Assembly (NCBI GenBank): GCA_964574335.1
Contig: CAZNNH010000012.1
Coordinates: forward strand, 8,394 to 72,393
Source: CAZNNH01 sp964574335
Lineage (GTDB): Bacteria > Acidobacteriota > Vicinamibacteria > Fen-336
Length of the DNA stretch: 64,000 nucleotides
Direction: 5' to 3'
In this document: positions 45,375 to 53,814 of the stretch, piece after piece
Layout of the letters: every line of letters begins with the position of its first letter
How positions within the stretch are numbered: the stretch's first letter is position 1
Program-made: the position numbers and the translations under genes
The notes under the pieces: model-generated
Seen by the model: only the letters and a program-made list of their open reading frames with translations
Database searches by the model: none
What the model was told of the DNA's origin: nothing

Positions 45375-47354
45375 GTGGCCAGGGGAACATCCTTGACGAG
45401 CGCGGGGGCGGCCGTGTTTGCGGTCGCCGTCATGGTCTCGAGCGCCGGCGCGGCCGATCCGGCCCCGCCCGGGCCTCTCTTCGCCTCCGTCTTCCAGGAC
45501 CACGCCGTCCTGCAGCGCGACCGACCGATCGCGGTGTGGGGCACCGCCGCCGCCGGCGAGACGGTGGCCGTCTCCCTCGACGGGCAGCAGGCGAGCGCCG
45601 TGGCGGACGCCTCCGGCCGCTGGTCGGCCCGGCTGCCAGCGATGGAGGCCGGTGGGCCCTTCACCCTCGAGGCGCGTGCCGCGTCGGGCGCCACCCAGAC
45701 CCTTTCCGACGTCCTCGTCGGCGACGTGTGGCTGTGCTCCGGCCAGTCCAACATGGAGCTGACCGTGGCGCGCTCGAAGAACGGTGGGTTTGCGGCGGCG
45801 CGGTCGGCCGACGATGGGCTCCGCCTGCTCGGCGTGCCCCACGTCCATCGGCTGGCGCCGGCCGCCGAGCTCCCGGAGGGCGCGGCCTGGCGGCCCGCCG
45901 CTCCGGAGACGGTCCGCACCTTCTCGGCGGCCTGCTATTTCGCCGGCCAGAAGCTGCGGGACACCGAGAAGGTGCCGGTGGGGCTGATCGTCTCGGCGTG
46001 GGGCGGCTCCGCCGCCGAGGCCTGGACCGCCGAAGCCGGCCTGCGCGCGGCCGGCGGCTTCGACGACCGCCTCGACCTGCTCGGCGAGTACCGTCGAGAC
46101 GAGGCGGCCGCCAACCAGGTCATGGGCCGCATGTGGGAGGACTGGTGGCGCGCGCACTCCAAGGCCGGCACCGAGCCCTGGCTGCCCGAGCTCGGCCGCA
46201 CCGGTGCATGGGCCGACGTGCCCGAGCCGATGAGGAACTGGAAGACGTGGGGGGTGCCGCTGCTCGCCCGGCACGACGGCATGGTGTGGTTCCGCCGCAG
46301 CGTGACGCTCTCACCCGCGCAGGCCCAGCACACCGCCACCCTCTCCCTCGGCGCCATCGACGAGGTCGACGAGACCTGGGTGAACGGCCGACCCATCCGC
46401 AACACCTTCGGCTGGGGCACCGATCGCACCTACGCCCTCCCGAAGGGCGCCCTGCGCGCCGGCGAGAACGTGATCGTGGTGAACGTCCTGAGCACCTGGG
46501 ATGCTGGCGGCATGACCGGTCCCGCCGAGAAGCTCGCCTTGACCTTCGATGACGGGACGAAGGTGGCGCTGGGCGGCGGCTGGAGCTACCAGGTGGTGCC
46601 GCTCGAGATCGGTCGGCCGCCGCGCGCGCCCTGGGAGTCCGTGGCCGGCCTCACCACCCTCTACAACGGCATGATCGCGCCGCTGGGCCCCCTCGGCGTG
46701 CGCGGCGCCGTCTGGTACCAGGGCGAGACCAACGCCGATGCGCCCGAGGGCTACCAGGCGATCCTGGCCGGCCTGATGTCGAGCTGGCGGGCCCAGCTCG
46801 GAGCCGAGCTGCCGTTCGTCATCGTCCAGCTTCCCGGCTTCGGCCCGACTCCCACCGACCCGGTCGAGTCGGGGTGGTCCGAGATTCGCGAGGCGCAGCG
46901 CCGGGCGGTGGAGGCGGACGCGCACGCGGCGCTGGCCGTGACCATCGACCTCGGCGAGCGGGACAACATCCACCCGACCAACAAGCGCGACGTCGGTCTC
47001 CGAATCGCCCGCGCCGCGCGCTTCGCCGCTTACGGCGAGACGATCGCGCCCACCGGACCCGCCGTCTCGTCGGCCCGCCTGGAGCCGGACCGAGTGATGG
47101 TGAGCTTCCGCGATGTCGAGGGACGGCTGGTCACCTACAGCTCGGGCCAGGCCATCGCGTTCGAGCTGTGCGGCGCCGAGCCGGGGACCTGCCGGTTCGC
47201 CAGCGGCGCGGCCGAGGGGGATCAGGTGGTGATTCCGCTGGAGGGCCACCAGCCGCCCGCGCGGGTGCGGTTCTGCTGGGGCGACAGCCCGTTGTGCAAC
47301 CTCTCGGACGAGTCCGGACTACCGGTCGGCCCCTTCGAGCTCGCCCTCCGCTGA
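45375..47354 (+). CDS. Sialate O-acetylesterase-family protein
   Basis: A 659-residue exported protein from GTG 45375 (GGGGAGGTGGAAC upstream). SGNH-type segments are visible: LCSGQSNMELT with S125 as the likely nucleophile, GAVWYQGETNA with a second conserved block, and DNIHPTNKRDVG with the catalytic D and H. An inserted jelly-roll-like domain lies between the first and second blocks (MVWFRRSVTLSP, then LSLGAIDEVDETWVNG). These enzymes remove O-acetyl groups from sialic acid or plant hemicellulose side chains; the latter suits the neighbourhood. Confidence 0.87.
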   Translation: MARGTSLTSAGAAVFAVAVMVSSAGAADPAPPGPLFASVFQDHAVLQRDRPIAVWGTAAAGETVAVSLDGQQASAVADASGRWSARLPAMEAGGPFTLEARAASGATQTLSDVLVGDVWLCSGQSNMELTVARSKNGGFAAARSADDGLRLLGVPHVHRLAPAAELPEGAAWRPAAPETVRTFSAACYFAGQKLRDTEKVPVGLIVSAWGGSAAEAWTAEAGLRAAGGFDDRLDLLGEYRRDEAAANQVMGRMWEDWWRAHSKAGTEPWLPELGRTGAWADVPEPMRNWKTWGVPLLARHDGMVWFRRSVTLSPAQAQHTATLSLGAIDEVDETWVNGRPIRNTFGWGTDRTYALPKGALRAGENVIVVNVLSTWDAGGMTGPAEKLALTFDDGTKVALGGGWSYQVVPLEIGRPPRAPWESVAGLTTLYNGMIAPLGPLGVRGAVWYQGETNADAPEGYQAILAGLMSSWRAQLGAELPFVIVQLPGFGPTPTDPVESGWSEIREAQRRAVEADAHAALAVTIDLGERDNIHPTNKRDVGLRIARAARFAAYGETIAPTGPAVSSARLEPDRVMVSFRDVEGRLVTYSSGQAIAFELCGAEPGTCRFASGAAEGDQVVIPLEGHQPPARVRFCWGDSPLCNLSDESGLPVGPFELALR

Positions 47355-47399
47355 CCGGGTCTCTTCGTCCGCCTCGGCTCGCCAGGGCCAGGACGACCA

Positions 47400-47530
47400 C
47401 TACTGGAAGAGTCTGGGCGTGAAGTCGTGGAGGGCGTGATGCCAGGTGCCCGTCACCTTGGAGTCGTACCAGACCTCACGCACCGGACCGCAGGGGCACC
47501 GCCCGTTAGGGTCGGGTCGTATTGTGGCGG
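47400..47530 (-). pseudogene. Possible 3' remnant of a gene
   Basis: The minus-strand frame ending at 47400 has strongly G/C-biased third positions in its last 40 codons and a sensible composition (CPCGPVREVWYDSKVTGTW, then HHALHDFTPRLFQ). Its upstream part falls apart into two other frames (ending VVEKDRCRHNTTRP), so a frameshifted, truncated gene is likely. I do not recognise a family. Confidence 0.3.
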
Positions 47531-47605
47531 CAGCGGTCCTTCTCGACGACCCGCCACGGCCAGGCTGGACCCTGGAAGCGGGGTCCTGGCGCCCTCGCCT
47601 CGCTC

Positions 47606-48166
47606 TCATCGGCCAAAGAACCACCAGACGAGGAGCCCCGTGGCCGCCGTGCCGCCGATCGCCCGCAGGGCGTCGAGCAGGTTGTCTCTGATCGTTCCCG
47701 GCAGCTTTTCCATCTGGCGCGAGACGTCACTCTGCCGTGCGTGGTAGTACCTCTGTTGATCCCAGTAGTCGGCCGGCTTGTAGTCGGGATAGCGGTCCCT
47801 ATAGTCGTCCCACTGCTGGAAGACCTCCTTCCATCTCTGGCGCAGCTCTCCCCGCTGCCCGGCGACCTCCCGATAGGTGAGACCCGACCTCCGCTTTCGC
47901 ACCATGCTGGTCATCAGAGAGGCCGCGGAGCCGAAGATCAGGGTCCCGCCGATCGCCAGCCAGACGATGTGCAGCTTCGAGGTGTCCGCGCCCCAGAAGA
48001 GGAGGCACAGGGCAACGAAGTACACGGAGTAGGCGATGAACCCTGCCAGCCCATCCAGCTCCTCGCCGTCGAGGTGCTTCTTGATGAAGTCCCATGCTCC
48101 AGAGACGACCGTGACCACCACGCCGACGCAGAACACGGCATAGACGATCGTTCCAAGCAGTGCCAT
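47606..48166 (-). CDS. Small membrane protein with cytoplasmic or periplasmic coiled region
   Basis: A 186-residue protein from ATG 48166 (GGAGGTG upstream). Three or so helices in the first 80 residues (LLGTIVYAVFCVGVVVTVVS, AYSVYFVALCLLFWGA, HIVWLAIGGTLIFGSAASLM) are followed by a charged, aromatic-rich helical segment (residues 85-150, with QQWDDYRDRYPDYKPADYWD) and a last helix ending WWFFGR. No family recognised. It is the last gene after the zinc-ribbon protein (14 bp gap). Confidence 0.55.
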   Translation of the reverse strand: MALLGTIVYAVFCVGVVVTVVSGAWDFIKKHLDGEELDGLAGFIAYSVYFVALCLLFWGADTSKLHIVWLAIGGTLIFGSAASLMTSMVRKRRSGLTYREVAGQRGELRQRWKEVFQQWDDYRDRYPDYKPADYWDQQRYYHARQSDVSRQMEKLPGTIRDNLLDALRAIGGTAATGLLVWWFFGR

Positions 48167-48180
48167 TCCTTCACCTCCCG

Positions 48181-49632
48181 TCAGACCCTGATGCAAAGCC
48201 GCGTGCCGCACGTACAGACAGCATCGAGCTCCGCGCTGCCGTCCTTCGGCGCGCAGCCATAGCAGAAGAGCGTCCCGCAAGTCGGACAGCCGAGTCCCTT
48301 GGCGCGGACCGTCTGCTCCAGGGTGTCGTCGACGGAGACGGCACCGTCGGAGAAGTGGGCCCCGCAACGGCTGCAGATGGCCGACCGGCTGGCGGCGATG
48401 AAACCGATGGTCGTCGCGCCGCAGCACGAGGCGGCCTCCTCGGCCGTGTGGTGGATGCTCCGGCACGCCGTGCACACGATCTTGCCCGCCACCAGGCGGG
48501 CCAGGTCCGGCGGGTCCGCGGCCGCGGCCCCAGCGGTCTCTGGGATCGCGGCATTCGCCAGACGAGCGAAGAGGTGGCACCAGGCGCCATATCGGCGCGC
48601 ATCCGAGGCACGGATGGTCAGGCCGTAGCGAAGCCTGGCGAAGCTGAGAAAGCCCGAGGAGACACCCTTCGGCAGGACGTAGAAGGTCGCCGATCCGCCT
48701 GACCTCTCGGTGTAGAGCTGGCCAACCTCGCTCCACGGAGTGAGCCGTCTTCCTTTGCGGATGCCGTCGAGGCCGAGCTGCACCGAGCCCCAGAAGCGGC
48801 CCGGCAGGTCCTTCGTTGGCTGGCCGGCCACCCACGCGTCGAGCCGCTCGCGTCGCCGGGTCCGGCATTTCGCCAGGACAGCGAAGAGGTCACAGCCGCT
48901 CAGGTCGATTTGGGTCAGGTCGAGGCTGACGTGGCGTCCTTCGTGGTCTTCCAGCAGGACCTCGATCGAGGAGAGGGCGTCGAGCCGGTCGCGCTCGGTG
49001 AGGCGGTGCCCGGCGACGACCTCGGGCAGGAGACTCAGGGGGTTGGCGAGCGCCCTTGTCGCACCCGCGTAGCTGCCGTCGTCCAGCAGGTCGAGGAGCA
49101 TCGAGCTCTGCTCGGAGGTCGACCACAGACCGCGCCACGCCTTCGACTCGGGAATCCAGACCGCCAGCAAGCGCAGCGAGTCGAGCGCCAGACTGACCCG
49201 TGTGAACGCCCCCGTGCGCACCGTCAGGATCGTGCCCGAGATCATGATCCGGCGCTGGGCGCGTCGTATGGCCCTGCGCGAGGGTCGTTGCTCGCCGAGG
49301 CACGCCAGGATCAGGGGCACTGCCCAGGGCATGAGGAGGCTGCCGAGCATGCCTGCGGCGGACGACCGACCCAGCGCTCGCATCTGGAAGTAGGCGACGC
49401 CGGCGGCCACAAGAGGCGCCACGCCCAGGCAAAGCGCGCACAGGCCGACCCCCACCGCAGCCGCGCTCCCCGGCTCCGCCGGCGTGCCGAGCACGAGCAT
49501 CCCGGCGAAGGCACCGATGGCGGCCAGCCCGCAGGCCACCAGCATGAAGCGACGGACCCGGATCCAGTATAGGGCTCGCGTGATCACCGCCGCGTCGCTT
49601 CCGACGACGGCGCCCGCAGACGTCACGCTCAT
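48181..49632 (-). CDS. Membrane protein with C-terminal multi-cysteine zinc-ribbon region
   Basis: A 483-residue protein from ATG 49632 (AGGAGGTGAGG upstream). Three helices lie at the N-terminus (about residues 23-45, 53-80, 88-105), then a soluble region of about 280 residues, then a dense cysteine tail: Cys 387, 390, 403, 404, 420, 423, 449, 452, 457, 460, 473, 475 and 480 (for example CTAC, CSRCGAHF, CPTCGTLFCYGC, CTCGTRLC). Spacing fits two to three zinc ribbons, RING/zinc-finger-like. No known family; it could bind nucleic acid or protein partners. It precedes the small membrane protein and follows the regulator pair. Confidence 0.6.
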   Translation of the reverse strand: MSVTSAGAVVGSDAAVITRALYWIRVRRFMLVACGLAAIGAFAGMLVLGTPAEPGSAAAVGVGLCALCLGVAPLVAAGVAYFQMRALGRSSAAGMLGSLLMPWAVPLILACLGEQRPSRRAIRRAQRRIMISGTILTVRTGAFTRVSLALDSLRLLAVWIPESKAWRGLWSTSEQSSMLLDLLDDGSYAGATRALANPLSLLPEVVAGHRLTERDRLDALSSIEVLLEDHEGRHVSLDLTQIDLSGCDLFAVLAKCRTRRRERLDAWVAGQPTKDLPGRFWGSVQLGLDGIRKGRRLTPWSEVGQLYTERSGGSATFYVLPKGVSSGFLSFARLRYGLTIRASDARRYGAWCHLFARLANAAIPETAGAAAADPPDLARLVAGKIVCTACRSIHHTAEEAASCCGATTIGFIAASRSAICSRCGAHFSDGAVSVDDTLEQTVRAKGLGCPTCGTLFCYGCAPKDGSAELDAVCTCGTRLCIRV

Positions 49633-49809
49633 GGCCTCACCTCCTGCGGCGGCCAGAGCACAGAGCGTGCCATCCGCGAGCATCGGCATCGGTGCCGCGC
49701 CAGCCGGGACTTGGTGCGGGTCTGCCCGGCCGGCGACAAGGGTCCGCATACCCCCAGGGGTATCGAGGATGGCGGAGCCGGTACCCGAAGCCCCGCGAGC
49801 CCGGTCGGA

Positions 49810-51228
49810 TTACCGGCCGGGGTGGATGTCCTGCTTGTGGAGGCTGGCGACGAAGCGCGAGTACTCCGTCTCGTCCAGGTTGAGCTGCTTCGACAGGCGC
49901 TTGAGGCTGTCCCCGCAGTCCGCGAAGCGCTTCCGGAGGAAGCCTCGGAGCTCACGGCGGTTCAGGTCACGGGCCATGAAGGCCTTCCAGTGGGTATCCC
50001 AGAAGCTCTTCCCCGCCTCGAGCTCGGCATCCAGCAGAGGGAGGGTGTTCAGGTCGCCCTGCTCTCCGCGCCCGGTCCCTGAGCCGGCGAACAGGTCCGC
50101 CACCTCCTCGCCGATGCTATCGCCCTGACACTCGATGCCCGCCCGCGTCAATACGTGGAGCAACTGGCGCACGTTGCCGGGCCAGTCGTGCTCGAGCAGG
50201 ACTCGCCAGAACCCTTCGGTGGGGGTCTTCCCTCGAAGACGCTGGAGGTTCTCCTGCGCGATCGCCCGGATGTCCTCCGGACGGTCTCGGAGGGGAGGCA
50301 CCTCCACGCGCAGGACGCTCAGCCGGTAGTAGAGATCCTCCCGGAACTTCTTCTTCCGTACGTCCGAGGGGAGGTCGTGGTGGGTGGCGGTGATCAGCCT
50401 GGCGCTGGATTCGCGCTCCCGGCTCTCCCCCACCGGCCGGTACATCCCGGTCTCCGCGAAGCGCAGCAGCTTCGCTTGCAGCGTCGGGCTGATGTCTCCG
50501 ATCTCGTCCAGGAAGAGGGTCCCGCCGCTCGCCTCCTCGACCAGCCCCTTGCGATCCTCCGTGGCCCCGGTGAAGGCGCCCTTACGATGACCGAACAGCT
50601 CGCTCTCCAGCAGGGCCTCCGGCACGGAGGGAGTGGGCACGACCACGAACCCCCCCCGCCGTCCGGAGATGCTGTGAATGAGGGCCGCGACCCGCCCCTT
50701 GCCCACCCCCGTCTCGCCGAGGATGAGCACGGGCTCCTCCTCGACCGCGTACTTGACGCACAGCGCCCGCGTGCTCTGCACCTGTGGGGAGGTTCCGGTG
50801 AGCCCTCCACTGGTGCCGCTGCGCTCTCGGGCCGACGCCAGCGTGTCGGCCAGGAGCTCGCCGATGACGCCGATGACTCTTCGGTTCGCGTCGTCGAACG
50901 CCGAGGCCGTCCCGCTATCGACGTACAGGAAGAGGTCGTTCCCGATGGGGAACACGAGGATGCTCTTGAGGAACAGTGAGCGTGCCGACTGCGGCAAGTC
51001 ACCTTCGGCGGTCGTCACGAACACCTCGTCCTCGGTCACGGGTGTCCCGCTCTCTAGCGTCTTCTCGATCGCAGTCCGGGAGAAGCCCTCACCCTCCCGT
51101 ACCCGCTGGCCCCTGATGCGTCGCCCCCGGTGCCAGAGGATGTGCCCGTCGCGGTCGTAGATCAGAGCCAGAGACACCTGCTTGGAATGCAGCAGCTCCC
51201 ACAGCTTGCTCTTCAAGGCCTCGATCAT
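49810..51228 (-). CDS. Sigma-54-dependent transcriptional activator (bEBP)
   Basis: A 472-residue AAA+ activator with Walker A GETGVGKG at 171-178, the sigma-54 contact loop GAFTGA at 217-222, Walker B TLFLDEIG at 237-244 and the arginine-rich sensor regions (FREDLYYRLSVLRVEVPPL). The N-terminal 150 residues look like a GAF-type sensor (LALIYDRDGHILW ... LFLYVDSGT), not a phosphoacceptor receiver. The C-terminal region (about residues 415-470) carries a Fis-like helix-turn-helix (LKRLSKQLNLDETEYSRF). It starts 3 bp after the kinase gene stop. It should drive sigma-54 promoters; I saw none with correct -24/-12 spacing nearby. Confidence 0.88.
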   Translation of the reverse strand: MIEALKSKLWELLHSKQVSLALIYDRDGHILWHRGRRIRGQRVREGEGFSRTAIEKTLESGTPVTEDEVFVTTAEGDLPQSARSLFLKSILVFPIGNDLFLYVDSGTASAFDDANRRVIGVIGELLADTLASARERSGTSGGLTGTSPQVQSTRALCVKYAVEEEPVLILGETGVGKGRVAALIHSISGRRGGFVVVPTPSVPEALLESELFGHRKGAFTGATEDRKGLVEEASGGTLFLDEIGDISPTLQAKLLRFAETGMYRPVGESRERESSARLITATHHDLPSDVRKKKFREDLYYRLSVLRVEVPPLRDRPEDIRAIAQENLQRLRGKTPTEGFWRVLLEHDWPGNVRQLLHVLTRAGIECQGDSIGEEVADLFAGSGTGRGEQGDLNTLPLLDAELEAGKSFWDTHWKAFMARDLNRRELRGFLRKRFADCGDSLKRLSKQLNLDETEYSRFVASLHKQDIHPGR

Positions 51229-51231
51229 GGG

Positions 51232-53622
51232 CTAGTGCCTTCCCGTGTCGATCCGCTCCAGCGAGGCGAGGACCGTCCCCGCGCTGGGACGCTCCGCCGC
51301 CTCCTTGGCGAGCATGTCCAGGATGAGGCTGTCGAGCTCGGGCGGCATATCCGGACGCAGGTGGGAGGGAGGGATTGGGGCCTTCTCGAGGGTCTGGCGC
51401 ACGACGTCGATGGCCATCTCTCCGAAGAAGGGCCGTTCCAGGGTAATGAGCTCGTAGAAGACGACACCAAGGGCGTAGACGTCGCTGGCAACGGACGGCG
51501 GCGACTGCATGATCTGCTCCGGCGCCAGGTACCCGACCGTGCCCACGATCACGCCGGTCTCCGTCAGGCGCGTGAGGGAGCTGGTCCTCGCGATGTCAAA
51601 ATCCAGCAGCTTGACGAGCCGCGCCCCGTGCTCAAGCGGCAGCAGCATCACGTTCTCGGGCTTGAGGTCCCGGTGCACGATGCCGGCTGCGTGGACCTGC
51701 GTCACGCCCTCGGTGAGCTGGCGCAGGATGCCGAGGCACTCGTCGAGGGGGAGCCGTTCCCCCGTGGCCACCACGTCCGCAAGAGAAGGACCCTCGATCC
51801 ACTCCATGGCCACGAAGTGCTGCTGATCGTACTGGCCCCGCTCGTAGACCTTCACGATGTTGGGGTGGTCCAGCTTGTCCATCAGCAGCGCTTCGTGCTT
51901 GAGGCGCTGCTGGAACACGGGGTCGCCGGAAAGCTCCTCGCGGAGGACCTTGAGCGCGACCGGGCGGGTCCGCTCCCGCACGTGAACGGCCTTGTACACC
52001 GTGCCCATTCCTCCACTGCCGACTCGCCTCAGGATCCGGTAGTGGCCCACGTAGCTCTTGCTCCTCCAGAAAGCCACCAGGTGCAGGTAGCGCCGGAACA
52101 GCAGCAGCAGGACGATGCCCACGAGCAACAACCCCGAGGCCAGGGTGTAGATACGGAGCCTCTCCGACCGCAGGCGCAGGCTCTGCAGCTCGTTGTCGCG
52201 GCGGAGCCCCTCGATCTCGCGCTGCTTCTTCTCGGCCTGGTACCGGCCCTCCATGTCGGCGATCTGGGCCGCCGCCTTCTCGTGGACGATGGACTCCTGT
52301 AGCTCGGCGTAGCGGCGGTGGCTCCGGTAAGCGCGCTCGAAGTCCCCTGTCTCGGCATGCAGCTCCGCCAGCGCCAGGTGGACGTCGCGCTCCTTCTCCT
52401 TGTCCTCGGTCTCGCGGGCGACCTCCAGGGCGCGCTCCAGCGAGTCCCTTGCGGCCCGGCGCCGGCCGAGTCGTCGCTGCACCACGGACAGGCTCGCCAG
52501 CACGCTGCCTTCGGTCCCCTTGTTCCCCGCCTCCTTGGCGAGGGCGAGCGCCCTTCGGAAGGCCTTTTCGGCCTCTTCGAGGCGCTCGAGCGTCACCAGG
52601 GCGTCCCCGAGGTTGATGAGCGGGATCGACAGGAAGGCCCGATCGCCGGCCTTCTCCGCCGCCTCGAGGGCCCGGCGGTAGTAGTCGATGGCCGTCTCGG
52701 TCTCCTCGCGGTCCGCGTAGATCCCGCCGATGTTGTTGAGGTCGGTCGCTTCGCTGCGGCGGTCTCCGGTCGCCCGGTTGATCTCGAGCGCGCGCTCCAT
52801 GTACTGCAGCGCCTTGTGGTACTGCTCGAGGTTCTTGTAGATGATCCCGATATTCGCGCACGTGCGCGCGATGCCCGCCTGGTTGCCGAGCCTCTCCTCG
52901 ATCTCAAGCGCCTCCAGGTAGACTTGGATCGCGTCCGCGTATCGGCCCATGTGCTGCCGGGCGATGCCGATGTTGTTGAGCGTCATCGCGGTCCCACGCT
53001 CGTTTCCCGCCTGTCGATGGAGCACGAGGGCCTGCTCGAAGGCCTCGAGACCCCCGCGAGAGTCCCCCATTCGGCCTCGAGTCGCACCCAGGTTGCCCAA
53101 GCTGCTGGCGGCGGACTGCGTCTCCCCGAGCTCCCGAAAGACCCGCAGGGCCGCCTCGAAGTGCTCCGCCGCCTTGGCGTAGCGACCGAGGCGATACTCC
53201 GCGATGCCCAGGGCGTTGACGACGTCGGCCCGGTCCTTCGCCGAGCCGTGGGTCTCGAAGAGAGCCAGGGCCTGGCCCAGGATCTCCCTCCCTTTCTCGG
53301 GTTCACCGAGCATGGTGTGAGCGAACCCGATGTGCTCCTTGGCGAGGGCCTCCGCGTGGCGATCCCCCAGCTCCTGAGCGAGGGGAAGAGCCCGTTCGCC
53401 CAAGGCCAGCAGCCGAGGGAACTCCTGGCGCTTCTTGGCCTCGTCGGCGCGGCGCCCGAGGACGGCCAGACGGTCGGCCGCACCCGTCGCGCTCTCGAGC
53501 TCCTGCTCCTGCTCCGGATCACCTCCCCGGTCCTGAGCCGTCACCGGCGGCCCAGCGAGGCTCAGAACGAACCCGACCAGCCCGGCGAAAGATCGGATTG
53601 CGCGGCGTCCTGGCGTGATCAT
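51232..53622 (-). CDS. TPR receptor Ser/Thr protein kinase
   Basis: About 796 residues from ATG 53622 (alternative ATG 53643). A signal peptide leads into an exported TPR array of about ten repeats (LNNIGIARQHMGRYADAI-like), then a coiled segment, a transmembrane helix (about 491-512) and a cytoplasmic kinase domain. Kinase elements: G-loop GSGGMG, lysine K558 in ALKVL, HRDLKPEN with D652, and D674-F675-D676 in place of the usual DFG, then APEQ. TPRs outside and a kinase inside make it a sensor. It is cotranscribed with the sigma-54 activator, which is its likely target or partner. Confidence 0.85.
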   Translation of the reverse strand: MITPGRRAIRSFAGLVGFVLSLAGPPVTAQDRGGDPEQEQELESATGAADRLAVLGRRADEAKKRQEFPRLLALGERALPLAQELGDRHAEALAKEHIGFAHTMLGEPEKGREILGQALALFETHGSAKDRADVVNALGIAEYRLGRYAKAAEHFEAALRVFRELGETQSAASSLGNLGATRGRMGDSRGGLEAFEQALVLHRQAGNERGTAMTLNNIGIARQHMGRYADAIQVYLEALEIEERLGNQAGIARTCANIGIIYKNLEQYHKALQYMERALEINRATGDRRSEATDLNNIGGIYADREETETAIDYYRRALEAAEKAGDRAFLSIPLINLGDALVTLERLEEAEKAFRRALALAKEAGNKGTEGSVLASLSVVQRRLGRRRAARDSLERALEVARETEDKEKERDVHLALAELHAETGDFERAYRSHRRYAELQESIVHEKAAAQIADMEGRYQAEKKQREIEGLRRDNELQSLRLRSERLRIYTLASGLLLVGIVLLLLFRRYLHLVAFWRSKSYVGHYRILRRVGSGGMGTVYKAVHVRERTRPVALKVLREELSGDPVFQQRLKHEALLMDKLDHPNIVKVYERGQYDQQHFVAMEWIEGPSLADVVATGERLPLDECLGILRQLTEGVTQVHAAGIVHRDLKPENVMLLPLEHGARLVKLLDFDIARTSSLTRLTETGVIVGTVGYLAPEQIMQSPPSVASDVYALGVVFYELITLERPFFGEMAIDVVRQTLEKAPIPPSHLRPDMPPELDSLILDMLAKEAAERPSAGTVLASLERIDTGRH

Positions 53623-53814
53623 CCCACTTCGGGTGCGTATCATGCCACACGCGGGTTTCGGGTCGCACTCGGTCCGACGGAGCAACGGGAGTTGACCAAT
53701 GTGGCTTCGTGTGGCTGCATTGATTTCCATGAGGGCCGGCGTCCGCAAGCTGAAGAACCTCCTGAGCGCGCCTGGTCCGGCGCTCGGCGTTCAGGCCCAT
53801 GGGAAGGAGCCACG

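Noticed and set aside
53640..53814. A sigma-54 promoter between the kinase and amidohydrolase
   Set aside because: GG and GC pairs occur but with 8 or 12 bases between them rather than 10.
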